Positions 52,075 to 62,589 of a DNA stretch of 64,000 bases are shown here, piece by piece (position 1 is the stretch's first letter; each line of letters opens with the position of its first letter). The position numbers were made by a program, and so were the translations under genes. The notes under the pieces are model-generated. The model was not told where the DNA came from and did not search any database. It saw only the letters and a list, made by a program, of their open reading frames with translations. This DNA comes from Stenotrophomonas hibiscicola ATCC 19867. GTDB taxonomy: Bacteria; Pseudomonadota; Gammaproteobacteria; Xanthomonadales; Xanthomonadaceae. The stretch covers positions 248,001 through 312,000 of the forward strand of contig NZ_KB907500.1 of NCBI RefSeq assembly GCF_000382065.1. The letters are read 5' to 3'.

Positions 52075-55000
52075 ATGAAGCGAATGCTGATCAACGCAAC
52101 GCAGGCTGAAGAGCTGCGTGTTGCCATCGTGGATGGCCAGTCGTTGTATGACATCGACATCGAGCAGCCGTCGAAGGAACAGAAGAAGTCCAACATCTAC
52201 AAGGGCCGGATCTTCCGCATCGAGCCCTCGCTGGAAGCGGCCTTCGTCGAATACGGCGGTGGCCGCCATGGCTTCCTGCCGTTGAAGGAAATCTCCCGCG
52301 ACTACTTCCAGGCCGGCGTCGACCACAACAAGGCCGGCATCCGCGAACTGCTGAAGGAAGGCCAGGAGATCGTCGTCCAGGTCGACAAGGAAGAGCGTGG
52401 CAACAAGGGCGCCGCCCTGACCACGTTCATCTCGCTGGCCGGCCGCTACATGGTGCTGATGCCGAACTCGCCCAGCGCCGGTGGTGTGTCCCGCCGCATC
52501 GAGGGCGAAGACCGGGCCGCGCTGAAGGACGCGCTGGACAAGCTGAACATTCCCGACGACATGGGCGTGATCATCCGTACCGCCGGCGTCGGCCGCGATG
52601 CGGAAGAACTGCAGTGGGACCTGGACTACCTGCTCAACGTCTGGCGCGCCATCGCCGAAGCCGCGCTGAGCAAGCCCGCTCCGTTCCTGATCTACCAGGA
52701 GTCGCGCCTGATCGTGCGCGCCCTGCGTGACTACCTGCGCGCCGACATCGGCGAGATCCTGGTGGACACCGAGGAGATGTACGAGCACGCCCGCGAGTTC
52801 ATGCAGCAGGTGATGCCGCAGACCCTGCGCAAGCTCAAGCACTACAAGGACGACATCCCGCTGTTCAACCGCTTCCAGATCGAGTCGCAGATCGAAGGTG
52901 CATACGAGCGCAACGTGCGCCTGCCGTCGGGCGGCTCGATCGTGGTCGACCAGACCGAAGCACTGACCGCGGTCGACGTGAACTCCTCGCGCGCCACCAA
53001 GGGCAGCGACATCGAGGACACCGCGTTCCAGACGAACCTGGAAGCGGCTGAGGAAGTGGCCCGCCAGCTGCGCCTGCGCGACCTGGGTGGCCTGGTGGTC
53101 ATCGATTTCATCGACATGGCCTCCAACAAGCACCAGCGCGAGGTCGAGAATCGCTTGGCCAACGCGCTGAAGTACGACCGGGCCCGCGTCCAGGTCGGCC
53201 GCATCTCGCGCTTCGGCCTGCTGGAAATGAGCCGCCAGCGCCTGCGCCCGAGCCTGGGCGAGTCCAGCCAGATCGTCTGCCCGCGCTGTGACGGCCACGG
53301 CCGCATGCGCAGCGTCGAGTCGCTGTCGCTGTCGATCATCCGCGTCGCCGAAGAGCATGCGATGAAGGAGAACACCGGGCAGGTGCTGGTGCAGGCCCCC
53401 GTGGAGATCGCCAATTACCTGCTGAACGAGAAGCGCAGCGCCCTGCGCGAGATCGAGCAGCGCCACGAGGCGCCGATCGTGATCGTGGCCGACGAGCAGC
53501 TGCATACCCCGCACTACACCGTCACCCGCCTGCGCGAGAACGAGTTGGGTGAAGAAAGCAGCAAGCCCAGCTACCAGCGGGGCACCCCGCGCAAGCTGCC
53601 GGTGCACGCGCTGACCAAGGGCCAGCTGAACATCCCGCCGCCGGCGGTGACCCAGGTCAAACACACCTCGCCCGCCCCGGTTCGCGAGGAAGTTGAGCCG
53701 GCCAAGGCAGCCCCGGCCCCGGTCGCGGTCGCACCGACGGCCCCGGCCCCCAGCGGCGGCGTGATCGGCTGGCTCAAGCGCGTGTTCGGTGGCGAACCGG
53801 CCCCGGCGCCGGCGCCGGCCGCTCCGGCGGCGCGTCAGTCGCAGGACGGTGGCCGCAAGGACCGCAACAAGGATCGCAACAAGGACCGCAAGGACCGTCG
53901 CGACGACAGTCGTGGCAATGGCAACGCGCAGCAGCAGAAGGATGGCGGCAACCGCAAGGACCGCGGCGAGCAGCGCAAGGACGGCCGCAACGGCAACAAC
54001 GGCAATGCGCAGCAGCAGCCGCAGCAGGGCAAGCAGAAGGAGCCGCAGCACAAGGATGGCCAGCAGCAGCCGCAGCAGCAGAACAAGCCGCGCAACGAGC
54101 AGCAGGGCCAGAACCAGAACCAGCAGCCAAAGCTGAAGCAGCCCAAGCAGCCGCGCCCGCAGCAGCAGGACGGTGACAAGCCGGCCGAGAAGCCGCAGCG
54201 CAATGCCGCCGAAGCAGCTGCCGAAGCCGTGACCGCAGCGGCAGCCGTAGCCGTTACGGCCGTCGCCGCCAACGGGGTGAACGCGCTGGAAGCCACCGCG
54301 CCGGTGACGCCGGTTGCTCCGGCACCCGCCGCTCCGGTGGAAGCCGCTGCGTCGGCCGACACCGCTGCCAACGCTGGCAGCGCGGCCGAGGTGACTGCGG
54401 TTGCCGGCGAGGAGGCTGCAACCGCCACCAATGGCGAGCAGGCAGGCGAAGGCGCAACCCGCCGTCGTCGTGGCCGTCGTGGTGGCCGTCGCCGTCGTCG
54501 CGGTGGCACCGAGAATGCCGTCGGCAGCGACGCCCTGGGCGATGACCAGGACGATGGTGATGACGGTGAAGACACCGACGGCGCCGAGCCGAGCGTCAAC
54601 AACACCGCCGGAACCGCTCCGGTTGCTGCGGTGCAGCCGGTCCGTTCGCAGCCGGAGTTCGACTTCGATGACGAAGTCGAGCCGATCGCCATCGAAGCCG
54701 GGAAGCCGGCCCGCGCTGCCGCCGCTGCGGTTTCCGCACCGGTTGCGGTGGTGAGCAGCGCCGTGGTCGAAGTCTCCGCCCCCGTCGCGGCTGAAGCGCA
54801 GGCGCCGGCCGAGGCTGCTGCGAAAACTGAAACGGTGTCCTCGCCGGTGCAGACCAGCATGCTCGATGCCATCGACGCTGCGACCCCGGTTCAGCCGGTC
54901 GCCGACGCCACTCCGGTGGTGGACGCTGCCGCGCCGGTGATCGAAGCAAAGCCGGTTGTGGCTGAAACGACCGCAGTGGCTGAAGCCGCTCCGGTGATCG

Positions 55001-55362
55001 AAACGAAGCCGGTCGCGGTCGAGGCCGCGCCGGTCGTGGAATCGAAGCCGCAGGTGGTTGAAGCAACCCCGGTGGTTGAAACCAAGCCGGTGGCCAGTGA
55101 GAGTGGCCCGGTGGTGGAGGCCGCCCCGGCCGTTGAAGCCACGCCGGTCGTCGAGACTGCGCCGATCGTGGAACAGCCGGTCGCGCCGGTGGCGGTGGAA
55201 GCCGCGCCGATCGAGGCCGCTGCCCCGGTCGCCGAAGCCGTGGTGACGCCGTCAATCGATCCGGTCGCCGATGGCCATGCCGACGCCGCAGCGCAGGCTG
55301 CAGAAGCCAGGGCCGATGAAGAAGACGAAGAGGCAGCCAAGCGCACGCCTCCGTCGAACTGA
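52075..55362 (+). CDS. rne: Ribonuclease E
   Basis: Essential endoribonuclease and degradosome scaffold (1095 aa), initiating mRNA decay and rRNA/tRNA processing at the inner membrane. The catalytic half (1-530) has the S1 domain ([22 protein letters not shown]), catalytic D301 (AVDVNSS) and D344 (VVIDFIDMA), and the zinc-link C402-x2-C405 (CPRCDGHG). The C-terminal half is disordered: an Arg/Lys/Gln-rich RNA-binding part, an [15 protein letters not shown] segment, then many VVE-x-KP/APVVE repeats. GAGGA precedes the ATG. A terminator follows. Confidence 0.96.
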   Translation: MKRMLINATQAEELRVAIVDGQSLYDIDIEQPSKEQKKSNIYKGRIFRIEPSLEAAFVEYGGGRHGFLPLKEISRDYFQAGVDHNKAGIRELLKEGQEIVVQVDKEERGNKGAALTTFISLAGRYMVLMPNSPSAGGVSRRIEGEDRAALKDALDKLNIPDDMGVIIRTAGVGRDAEELQWDLDYLLNVWRAIAEAALSKPAPFLIYQESRLIVRALRDYLRADIGEILVDTEEMYEHAREFMQQVMPQTLRKLKHYKDDIPLFNRFQIESQIEGAYERNVRLPSGGSIVVDQTEALTAVDVNSSRATKGSDIEDTAFQTNLEAAEEVARQLRLRDLGGLVVIDFIDMASNKHQREVENRLANALKYDRARVQVGRISRFGLLEMSRQRLRPSLGESSQIVCPRCDGHGRMRSVESLSLSIIRVAEEHAMKENTGQVLVQAPVEIANYLLNEKRSALREIEQRHEAPIVIVADEQLHTPHYTVTRLRENELGEESSKPSYQRGTPRKLPVHALTKGQLNIPPPAVTQVKHTSPAPVREEVEPAKAAPAPVAVAPTAPAPSGGVIGWLKRVFGGEPAPAPAPAAPAARQSQDGGRKDRNKDRNKDRKDRRDDSRGNGNAQQQKDGGNRKDRGEQRKDGRNGNNGNAQQQPQQGKQKEPQHKDGQQQPQQQNKPRNEQQGQNQNQQPKLKQPKQPRPQQQDGDKPAEKPQRNAAEAAAEAVTAAAAVAVTAVAANGVNALEATAPVTPVAPAPAAPVEAAASADTAANAGSAAEVTAVAGEEAATATNGEQAGEGATRRRRGRRGGRRRRRGGTENAVGSDALGDDQDDGDDGEDTDGAEPSVNNTAGTAPVAAVQPVRSQPEFDFDDEVEPIAIEAGKPARAAAAAVSAPVAVVSSAVVEVSAPVAAEAQAPAEAAAKTETVSSPVQTSMLDAIDAATPVQPVADATPVVDAAAPVIEAKPVVAETTAVAEAAPVIETKPVAVEAAPVVESKPQVVEATPVVETKPVASESGPVVEAAPAVEATPVVETAPIVEQPVAPVAVEAAPIEAAAPVAEAVVTPSIDPVADGHADAAAQAAEARADEEDEEAAKRTPPSN

Positions 55363-55386
55363 TCGCGCCTTGATAGCGTGAAAACG

Positions 55387-55419
55387 AAACGGCGGGGATC
55401 AATGATCCCCGCCGTTTTT
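55387..55419 (+). terminator. Rho-independent terminator of rne
   Basis: A 14-bp perfect stem AAACGGCGGGGATC / GATCCCCGCCGTTT with an AAT loop, followed by TTG. It starts 25 nt after the rne stop. Confidence 0.9.
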
Positions 55420-55439
55420 GTTTGTGCGTCGGGCCGAAC

Positions 55440-55466
55440 CGTGCCGACCAAGGTTGGCACCTACCC
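55440..55466. repeat. GTAGGTGTCGACC-type repeat, half copy
   Basis: GTGCCGACCAAGGTTGGCAC followed by CTACCC. Third member of the family at 31323 and 45914; lies between rne and the EEP gene. Confidence 0.6.
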
Positions 55467-55479
55467 AAGCGTGCCTGCG

Positions 55480-56367
55480 TCAGGGTTTCGGCGCGAACTG
55501 CAGGCGGGTCCACACGCCGTAGTGGTCCGAGGCCCAGCGACCGCTGTCATCGGGCTGGTCGAACAGGATCTTCGCCTCGCGTGCGACCATCTCGTCCTGC
55601 TGGAAGAAGATGTGGTCGATCCGCGACGGCGCCTGGTAATAGTGACGGTTGAGCGTACTGACCGCGGACAGATCGGTGTTGACATGCACGCTGCCGTAGC
55701 TGTCGCCGTAGTGGCTGCGCAGCTCGCTCAGGTCGCCGGCATCCACCAGTGCATTGAAGTCGCCGGCGATCACCACCGGTGCACCGGCCGAGGTTGCAGT
55801 GATGAAGCGCAGCAGGTCTTCGACCTGGGTGCGACGGATGCGCTGCCCGTTCTCGTCGCTGCGCTCGTTCAGATGCGTGGCGTAGATGTTTACCGGCGTG
55901 CCGTCGACGTCGATGCGCAGGTGGGCCACGGTGCGGTAGTCGTCCAGCGGCTGCAGCAGATGATCGCCCTGAGCGAGGATCGGCCGCCGGGTCAGCAGCG
56001 CATTGCCGTAGCGCTTGGGTGCCGCGACCGGATCGGTGGACACGAACACATACCTGTAGCCGAGTTGGCCGGCCAGCCATTGCGCCTGGTTTCGCACGTT
56101 GCGGCGCTGGATCACTTCCTGCAGGGCAACCGCATCCGGCTGCAGGCGCTTGAGCTCGGCCAGGATGGTGCGGCGCCGGCTCGGCCAGTCTTCGCGGTCG
56201 TGGTGCAGGTTGAAGGTGACCATGCTCATGCCCGGCGCGCTGGCAACGTCGGGCGCCACAGTCGTGCCAGCCGGTTCAGCCGCCATCATCACGCCCGGCA
56301 ATGCCATTGCAATGGCCAGCCCCAGGGCGCGCACCGACGTGCGCACCTTCGCCCGCTGCTGCTTCAT
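55480..56367 (-). CDS. EEP-family hydrolase (endonuclease/exonuclease/phosphatase), secreted
   Basis: Exported metal-dependent phosphodiesterase or phosphatase of 295 aa; signal peptide to about residue 30. Active-site motifs are intact: VTFNLHHD, the metal-binding Glu in QPDAVALQEV, IYATHLN, VIAGDFN and WASDHYGVW. Its natural substrate is unknown. It is the last gene of the sugar operon, 2 nt after the glycosidase gene, so a role in processing a phosphorylated or lipid-linked glucan is conceivable. AAGGGG precedes the ATG. Confidence 0.87.
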   Translation of the reverse strand: MKQQRAKVRTSVRALGLAIAMALPGVMMAAEPAGTTVAPDVASAPGMSMVTFNLHHDREDWPSRRRTILAELKRLQPDAVALQEVIQRRNVRNQAQWLAGQLGYRYVFVSTDPVAAPKRYGNALLTRRPILAQGDHLLQPLDDYRTVAHLRIDVDGTPVNIYATHLNERSDENGQRIRRTQVEDLLRFITATSAGAPVVIAGDFNALVDAGDLSELRSHYGDSYGSVHVNTDLSAVSTLNRHYYQAPSRIDHIFFQQDEMVAREAKILFDQPDDSGRWASDHYGVWTRLQFAPKP

Positions 56368-56369
56368 CG

Positions 56370-59300
56370 TTACTGCCCCTTGCGTTCGGCGCGGCGCACT
56401 GCGCTCGGCACGTCGATCTCGATCCGCGCCGGCAGCTGGTGCACGTGCAGTTCTCTGTTGATCCACTGGGCCGCTTCACCGTTGATGCTCGCCTCGCCCG
56501 GGTCGCCAGCATACGGCCACGGCAGCACCACACCACCGACCGGCGGCACCAGGCCCGGTTGCACCTCCAGCACCAGCTGCTTGTCGCTGCGCTGCAGGCG
56601 GTAGTTCAACTGCCCCTGCGGCGTGCGCAGGCCCTGCACGGCAATGCCCTCGCCCTGCAGCCACGCGGTCGGCACGCCAGCGGCCAGTACCAGCGCATCG
56701 TCCAGATCACGGTTGTAAGCGAACATGTCCAACGCAGAGCGCACGAAGTCCGAAGCCACCCAGGCGTGCGGCAGGTCACCGACGAAGAACGGCTTGCGCG
56801 GCGTGCGCGAGACCACTTCGGCCCACTGGTTCCAGGCCTGTGGCGCGCGGTCCCTGAAGAAGAACTCGGTGGCCTGCCAGGCGCGGTCGCGCCAGCCCAG
56901 GCGCACGAACGCTGCCACGTTGCGCCATTCGTACGGGGTGTAATCCTTCCACTCGCGCTTGCCATCGCGACGGGCAACGAACTCGTTCCAGTAGCGCTCG
57001 AAGGTCGCCTCCAGCGCCTGCTGCGGCAGCCGGCCCTGCTCGCCGCCGGGGGCAAGCGCGATCGTGGTGGAGGTCGCGTCGAAGTCGCCCAGCTCGGCCG
57101 AGCCCGGCAGGTAATCGATGTTGTGCTGCTGCATCGCCGACAGCAGCGAGGCCTGCAGGTCAGCACGGAACTGGTCGCGCGATTCGGCGATCTGCATCGC
57201 CTCGACCTTGCCCAGCTGGGTCGCCAGCAGCGCCGCGTCCTTGTAGCCGCGCAGCGCCCAGAAGTTGTCCCAGTAGGAATGCATCGGCTTGGCCGAATAG
57301 CCTTCATGGCTGATCGAGGCCGGCATCATCCCGTAGAACGCCGGGTTGCGCGCGCGGTTTTCCTCGGTGCGCTCGCTGGCGCGCAGCTGCTCCATGTAGT
57401 TGTAGGCGCCCTGCACGTGCGGCCACATCAGCTCGGTGAACGTGCTGTCGCCGGTGTAGCGCCCATACTCGGCGATGCTGTAGATCAACTCGCCATGGCT
57501 GTCGTTCTCCGGCACCGGGTCGCTGCCGCGCGCGTCGACGCAGCACGGCACCTTGCCGTTTTCGAACTGGTACGGCGCATACCAGTTGATGTAATCGCGC
57601 ACCGCATCACTGCGCCCCATGCGCAGCAGGCCCTCGGAGATCATCGCGCCGTCGCGGATCCAGCTGCGCGCATACGACCGCGTGCCCGGCTGCAGGCGCG
57701 GTCCGACACGCGAGATCAGCATGTGCGCCACCGCCGTGCGCAGGGTGTCGACCAGTGGCTGGCCTGCAGCAGGCACCTGCAGCGAAACCACGCCCAGCTT
57801 CTTCCGCCATTGCTCGGCCACCTGCGCCTGCGCCTTGGCCACATCCAGCGCCTGCGGCGCCCAGCCACCGGTCTGTGGCAGCACCACCGCCACCTCACGG
57901 TTCTGCCCGGGCTCCAGCCTGATCGTGTACACCAGCGCACCCGACGCCATGCCGGTGCTGTCCTTCACCGCCGTGGTCGCCGGGTACGTGCCGCTTTCCA
58001 GATGCATCGCATCGAGCTTGCCATCGAACGTACTGGCAAAGCGCGCGTCCGGTACCTGCAGCGGATAGATCCGCGGCTCACCGTTGACCCGAACCAGCTG
58101 CTCACCTACATCCAGGGCATCAATCCGGCTGAAGCCTCCGACGGTATTAAGGAACTGGGTGGGCGGATTGACCTGCCACGGCCGTATCGCCAGTGCCAGG
58201 GTGTATTCGTGCGCGACCTTGTCCGGATTGCTCAGCCGGTAGCGGCCGATCAGCTGCGCACGCTCGGGCGTGCCCTGCACGAAACCGGTCACCGAGAGTC
58301 CGGCCTTCTCATGCACCCAGTCGACGGTGGCGATCGGCAGGTAGTGATCCTGCAGCGACTGGGTGATAGCCACTTTCGACCAGTCCAGCAGCTTGCCGTC
58401 CAGGCGGATGAACGGCTCGATGCTGAAGCTGCCCTTGGCCGGCTCCAGCGCGCCATCTTCGCTGATCAGCGCCTGCTCCTGGCCACCATCGAGGCCGAGC
58501 AGGGTCCAGTAGGGCTGTTCGCCCACATACGCGCGCGGCAACGAACCGCGCGGCAGATCGGCGGCTACCGAGGACAGGAAGGCATTGGGCGTGGCGGCGA
58601 ACGCCAGCGGCTTGAGTGCGATGTCACGGATGCCATAGCGCCAGTTCGGGCCATCGCGCAGATCGAAACGCACGTAGCGCGCGTCGGTATCCGGCAGGGC
58701 AAGCCAGTCGCGGCCACCGGCACCGCTGGTCACTTCGCGCACGATGCGCCAATCCCGGCCATCCTCGGACGTCCGCACGGTGTAGCGATTGGCTTCCAGG
58801 TTCGGCAGCCAATCGATCACGACACCGCCGATCTCGCGGCTCTTGTGCAGGTCCAGGCTGATGGTCTGCTGCTTGACGCCACCGCTGATCCAGAACGTAT
58901 CGCTCTTGCCGTCGATCATGCGGTCCTGCAGCGCGGTGGCGGTATCGGCAATCACCGACGGCACCAGCGCCGAATCATCCTGCGGTGGCAGCCCCTGCAG
59001 GGTCAGCCTGTCGAAGCATACGGTGCCGCGGCCGCCGACCTTGCTGTAGATCGTGAACTCGACGGCGGCGCTGCGCGCCATCTCCTTCTCGGGCGAGGGA
59101 CCCCACGCCTTGTCGATCTGGCGGCGGCGGTACTCGACCGGCGTCCAGCCCTTGGGGAAACTGTAGCCGGGACGATTGACCCACCAGACGTTGTCACCGC
59201 TGGCATCGATCAACTTGAACTGCAGGTCGTTGCCCGGTGAATCACCGCGCAACTGGAAGCCGAAACGGTAATTGACCGGGTATTCGATGTTCAGCGCGCG

Positions 59301-59537
59301 GCGGATGCCGACGTAGCCGGAGACATCGTGGAAGTCATAGTCCAGGCACAGCGCGCGGCCGCCGCCAGCGCCACTGACCGGGCGCAGCGAACCGCTGACC
59401 TGGTCGGACAACACCAGCTTCCAGGCCGCGACGTCGTCGAAGTCGTCCAGCACCTTCGGTGCCGGCAGCGCCGGTGGCGCGGCGATCGCCAGGGAGGTCC
59501 ACAGCAGGCCCAGTCCAACGGCGATCGCTCGCTTCAT
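56370..59537 (-). CDS. Large secreted glycosidase-like protein with discoidin (F5/8) domain
   Basis: 1055-aa exported protein (signal peptide cleaved near APPALPAP). An N-terminal carbohydrate-binding-like beta domain spans about 25-185. A discoidin/F5-8 type domain at about 205-340 includes IDGKSDTFWISGG and VVIDWLPNLEANRYTVRTSEDG. The large (alpha/alpha)6-barrel part (about 600-950) has SYARSWIRDGAMISEGLLRMG and ENDSHGELIYSIAEYGRYTGD, like debranching and trehalase-type six-hairpin glycosidases. The exact family is not assigned. ATG overlaps the permease stop (ATGA). Confidence 0.82.
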   Translation of the reverse strand: MKRAIAVGLGLLWTSLAIAAPPALPAPKVLDDFDDVAAWKLVLSDQVSGSLRPVSGAGGGRALCLDYDFHDVSGYVGIRRALNIEYPVNYRFGFQLRGDSPGNDLQFKLIDASGDNVWWVNRPGYSFPKGWTPVEYRRRQIDKAWGPSPEKEMARSAAVEFTIYSKVGGRGTVCFDRLTLQGLPPQDDSALVPSVIADTATALQDRMIDGKSDTFWISGGVKQQTISLDLHKSREIGGVVIDWLPNLEANRYTVRTSEDGRDWRIVREVTSGAGGRDWLALPDTDARYVRFDLRDGPNWRYGIRDIALKPLAFAATPNAFLSSVAADLPRGSLPRAYVGEQPYWTLLGLDGGQEQALISEDGALEPAKGSFSIEPFIRLDGKLLDWSKVAITQSLQDHYLPIATVDWVHEKAGLSVTGFVQGTPERAQLIGRYRLSNPDKVAHEYTLALAIRPWQVNPPTQFLNTVGGFSRIDALDVGEQLVRVNGEPRIYPLQVPDARFASTFDGKLDAMHLESGTYPATTAVKDSTGMASGALVYTIRLEPGQNREVAVVLPQTGGWAPQALDVAKAQAQVAEQWRKKLGVVSLQVPAAGQPLVDTLRTAVAHMLISRVGPRLQPGTRSYARSWIRDGAMISEGLLRMGRSDAVRDYINWYAPYQFENGKVPCCVDARGSDPVPENDSHGELIYSIAEYGRYTGDSTFTELMWPHVQGAYNYMEQLRASERTEENRARNPAFYGMMPASISHEGYSAKPMHSYWDNFWALRGYKDAALLATQLGKVEAMQIAESRDQFRADLQASLLSAMQQHNIDYLPGSAELGDFDATSTTIALAPGGEQGRLPQQALEATFERYWNEFVARRDGKREWKDYTPYEWRNVAAFVRLGWRDRAWQATEFFFRDRAPQAWNQWAEVVSRTPRKPFFVGDLPHAWVASDFVRSALDMFAYNRDLDDALVLAAGVPTAWLQGEGIAVQGLRTPQGQLNYRLQRSDKQLVLEVQPGLVPPVGGVVLPWPYAGDPGEASINGEAAQWINRELHVHQLPARIEIDVPSAVRRAERKGQ

Positions 59538-60370
59538 CCCTTGACGCTCCCCAGCAACAGACCTTGGATGTAGTACCGCTGCAGCACCAGGAACAGCGCC
59601 AGCACCGGGACCACGGTGACCACCGCGCCGGCCATCATCATTTCCACGTCCATGATGTGCTCGCGCGAGAGGGTGGCCAGCGCCACCGGCAAAGTGTAGT
59701 GCTCCTGATCGGTCAACACGATCAGCGGCCACATGAAATCGTTCCATGCGCCCATGAAGGTGAAGATCGCCAGGGTCACCAGCACCGGCTTGAGCATCGG
59801 CAGCACGATCTGGAAGAAGATGCGCAGCTCCCCTGCCCCGTCGATACGGGCCGCTTCCAGCAATTCGTCCGGAATCGAACGCGCGTACTGGCGCACCAGG
59901 AAGATGCCGAACACGCTGGCCAGCGCCGGCACGATCACGCCGCCGAAGCTGTTGACCAGGCCCAGCTGCTTCATCAGCAGGAACAGCGGCAGCATCGCCA
60001 CCTGCGCTGGAATCACCAGCGCCGCCATCAGCACCTGGAACAGGCGCTCGCGCCCGACGAAGTTGAGCTTGGCGAACGCATAGCCGGCCATGGTGTTGAG
60101 CAACAGCGAGCCAAAGGTGATCGCCAGCGAGACGAGCAGGCTGTTGGCGAAGTTGCCACCCATGCCGGTACGCGCGAACAACTCATGGTAGTTGTGCGTG
60201 GTGATGCTCGAAGGCAGCAGCGGCGGCGGGAAATGGCTGGCCTCGCCCTGCGGCATGAACGAGACCGAGAGCATCCACAGCAGCGGTGCCAGGCTGACCA
60301 GGGCCAGCACCAGCAACGCGCCATTGATCATCCACGGGTACCAGCGCGACTGGCCGATTTCACGACTCAT
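59534..60370 (-). CDS. Carbohydrate ABC transporter permease (MalG-like)
   Basis: Inner-membrane permease of 278 aa with six helices. The EAA loop is EAARIDGAGELRIFFQIVLPML, the ATPase-docking segment of sugar importers. The N-terminal extension MSREIGQSRWYPWMINGALL and the end LVLQRYYIQGLLLGSVKG are typical for the second permease of CUT1 systems. It overlaps both neighbours by 4 nt (ATGA). No ATPase gene is visible in the window; a shared MalK/MsmK-type ATPase encoded elsewhere would be needed. Confidence 0.9.
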   Translation of the reverse strand: MSREIGQSRWYPWMINGALLVLALVSLAPLLWMLSVSFMPQGEASHFPPPLLPSSITTHNYHELFARTGMGGNFANSLLVSLAITFGSLLLNTMAGYAFAKLNFVGRERLFQVLMAALVIPAQVAMLPLFLLMKQLGLVNSFGGVIVPALASVFGIFLVRQYARSIPDELLEAARIDGAGELRIFFQIVLPMLKPVLVTLAIFTFMGAWNDFMWPLIVLTDQEHYTLPVALATLSREHIMDVEMMMAGAVVTVVPVLALFLVLQRYYIQGLLLGSVKG

Positions 60371-61248
60371 ACCAACTGCCTCTTGCGGCCGAAACGCAGC
60401 ATCACGGTGGTCACCGCCAGGATGATCAGGAACAGCAGGAACGCCACCGCGGAGGCGCGTCCCAGGTTCCACCACTTGAAGCCTTCCTCGAACATGAAAT
60501 ACAGCACGCTAACGGTGCTCTGCAGCGGGTCGCCGCGGGTCATGACATACGGCTCGGCGAACAGCTGGAAGTAGCCGGACACGGTGATCACCCCGACCAC
60601 CAGCAGCACCGGGCCGAGCATCGGCAGGGTGATGTGCAGGAACTGCTTCCAGCGCGAGGCGCCGTCGATGCGCGCAGCCTCGTACAGGTCATGCGGGATC
60701 GCCTGCAGGCCGGCCAGGAAGATCACCATGTTGTAGCCGAAGTTCTTCCACACCGCGAACAGCATGATGGTCGGCATCGCCCAGTTGGGATCGCCCAGCC
60801 AGTCGATCGGGCTGATGCCCAGGTGGCCCAGGCCGTAGTTCACCAGGCCGTAGCTGGTGTGGAACAGGTAACGCCAGATCACCGCCACCGCCACCAGCGT
60901 GGTCACCACCGGCGCGAACAGCGCGGTGCGGAACAGCGCCTTGAAGCGCGCGGCCGGCGCGTTGAGCAGCATCGCCGCGCCCAGCGACACGCCGATCGAC
61001 AATGGCACCCCGATCAGCACGAAGTAGGTGGTGTTCCACAGCGACTTCCAGAACATCGGTGTCTGCAGCAGGTCGATGTAGTTGCCGAGGCCGACAAACC
61101 GCAGGTTGCTGCTGTCAGCCAGGGCATACAGGTCGAAGTCGGTCACGCTCAGCGCCAGCGCCGAAGCCACCGGCAGGCCGAAGAACACGCCCAGCACGAT
61201 CAACGAGGGCCCGGCGAAGATCCAGCCGGCAAGCGAAGTACGTTTCAT
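60367..61248 (-). CDS. Carbohydrate ABC transporter permease (MalF-like)
   Basis: Inner-membrane permease of 293 aa, first of the CUT1 pair. It opens with a helix (GWIFAGPSLIVLGVFFGLPV), FVGLGNYIDLL, and the EAA loop EAARIDGASRWKQFLHITLP. Overlaps the binding-protein gene upstream and the MalG-like gene downstream by 4 nt each (ATGA), implying coupled translation of the whole transporter. Confidence 0.91.
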   Translation of the reverse strand: MKRTSLAGWIFAGPSLIVLGVFFGLPVASALALSVTDFDLYALADSSNLRFVGLGNYIDLLQTPMFWKSLWNTTYFVLIGVPLSIGVSLGAAMLLNAPAARFKALFRTALFAPVVTTLVAVAVIWRYLFHTSYGLVNYGLGHLGISPIDWLGDPNWAMPTIMLFAVWKNFGYNMVIFLAGLQAIPHDLYEAARIDGASRWKQFLHITLPMLGPVLLVVGVITVSGYFQLFAEPYVMTRGDPLQSTVSVLYFMFEEGFKWWNLGRASAVAFLLFLIILAVTTVMLRFGRKRQLV

Positions 61249-62585
61249 TGCGCGCTCCCGGCGGCTACGGCACTGCTGGACTGCGACGACGGTGCGCGCT
61301 GCTGCAGGCGTTGTTGTTCATGCATCCAGCGGCGCTTGGCCAGCACCTTGTCCACGCGCTGGTCCAGTTCTTCCACGGCCTTGTCCTGCGGCAGGCCACC
61401 GCGCACCACCTTCTCGGTGACGATGCGCATTTCCTGCACGATGCGCTCCCATTCGAGCACCTTCGGCGTCGGCTTGACCCGCTCCAGCTGGTCACGGAAT
61501 GCCGCTGCCAGCGGATCGTTGGCCAGCGACGGTGCGTTCCAGGTACTGCGGCGCGGCGGCAGATCGCCGATGATCGAATGGAAACGCGCCTGGATCTGCG
61601 GCCGCGACAGGAACTCGATCAGCTTCCACGACGCTTCCTTCTGCTGCGACTTGCGGAAGATCACCAGGCTGGTACCACCGGCGATGCCGGCGCCGGGGCC
61701 GTCCGGACCCGGTAGCGCCGCGGTGCCCCACTGCCCTTCCAGTTCCTTCGGCTGCAGCTTCTTGAACTCGCGGATGTTCCAGGGGCCGGAGATGTAGAAC
61801 ACGTTGAAGCCGCGGAAGAACTCGTCCCAGACGTTGGAGATCTGCGTCTCGGACATCTTCGGCGCCCAGCCCTGCTCGAACATGTTGGCGTAGAAGGCCA
61901 GCGTGCGGCGGAACCCCGGGCTGGCGAAATTGCCGCGGGTGTCATCGTCGCGCAGCAGCGGATCGGGTTGCTGCAGTGCCAAGGACAACTGCTGCTCGAA
62001 CTCATTGATCGGCATCAGCACCGCATAGCGGTTCGGCCCCTGCATGCGCTTGATCGCCGCCATCTGCTCGTCCCACTCGGCCCAGGTACGCGGCGGGTGG
62101 TCGTAGCCGGCCTTGGCCAGCAGGTCCTTGCGGTAGTAGATCAGGCGTGTATCGACGTACCACGGCACGCCCACCAGCTCGCCGTGGATCACGTTGGTAT
62201 CCCAGATGCCCTGGAAGTAGTCCTTTTCATCAACGACCGCCGAGTGATCGACGAACGGCTGCAGCGGTGTCAGCGCATCGAGCTCGGCGAACTCGGGCAC
62301 CCAGGTGTTTCCGAGCTGGCAGACATCCGGCAGGCCATCGGCAGCGAACGCGGTCAGCAGCTTCTCGTGCGCTGCCGTCCACGGGATGTTCTGCACATCC
62401 ACCTTGATGCCGGGGTTCTCGGCCTCGAACTCGTGGATCAGCTCGCTGACCACCTCGGCTTCGCGACCCATCGCCCAGAAGCGCACGGTGGTGGTTCCAG
62501 GCTCGGTGCGGGCGCAGCCGGCCACGGCCAAAGCGGCCAGGGCGGGCAGCGCCCAGCGGCGCAGGCGGTCGATCCAGTTCGGCAC
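61245..62585 (-). CDS. Extracellular sugar-binding lipoprotein (ABC solute-binding)
   Basis: Solute-binding protein of family 1 (MalE/UgpB type), 446 aa. The signal peptide ends in lipobox AVAGC (C24). The mature part has VRFWAMGREAEVVSELIHEFEAENPGIKVDVQ at the N-terminus, GVPWYVDTRLIYYRKDLL, and a LPGPDGPGAGIAGGTSLVIF loop. The GTG at 62585, with GGGGAAG upstream, is preferred over an ATG at 62621 that overlaps the glycoamylase gene by 32 nt. It is the importer's specificity determinant, likely for an oligosaccharide made by the upstream hydrolase. Confidence 0.88.
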   Translation of the reverse strand: MPNWIDRLRRWALPALAALAVAGCARTEPGTTTVRFWAMGREAEVVSELIHEFEAENPGIKVDVQNIPWTAAHEKLLTAFAADGLPDVCQLGNTWVPEFAELDALTPLQPFVDHSAVVDEKDYFQGIWDTNVIHGELVGVPWYVDTRLIYYRKDLLAKAGYDHPPRTWAEWDEQMAAIKRMQGPNRYAVLMPINEFEQQLSLALQQPDPLLRDDDTRGNFASPGFRRTLAFYANMFEQGWAPKMSETQISNVWDEFFRGFNVFYISGPWNIREFKKLQPKELEGQWGTAALPGPDGPGAGIAGGTSLVIFRKSQQKEASWKLIEFLSRPQIQARFHSIIGDLPPRRSTWNAPSLANDPLAAAFRDQLERVKPTPKVLEWERIVQEMRIVTEKVVRGGLPQDKAVEELDQRVDKVLAKRRWMHEQQRLQQRAPSSQSSSAVAAGSAQ

Positions 62586-62589
62586 CGGG

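Noticed and set aside
51799-54051. 750-codon antisense frame opposite rne
   Set aside because: Leucine-rich low-complexity sequence produced by reading GC-rich rne backwards; RNase E motifs prove the other strand.
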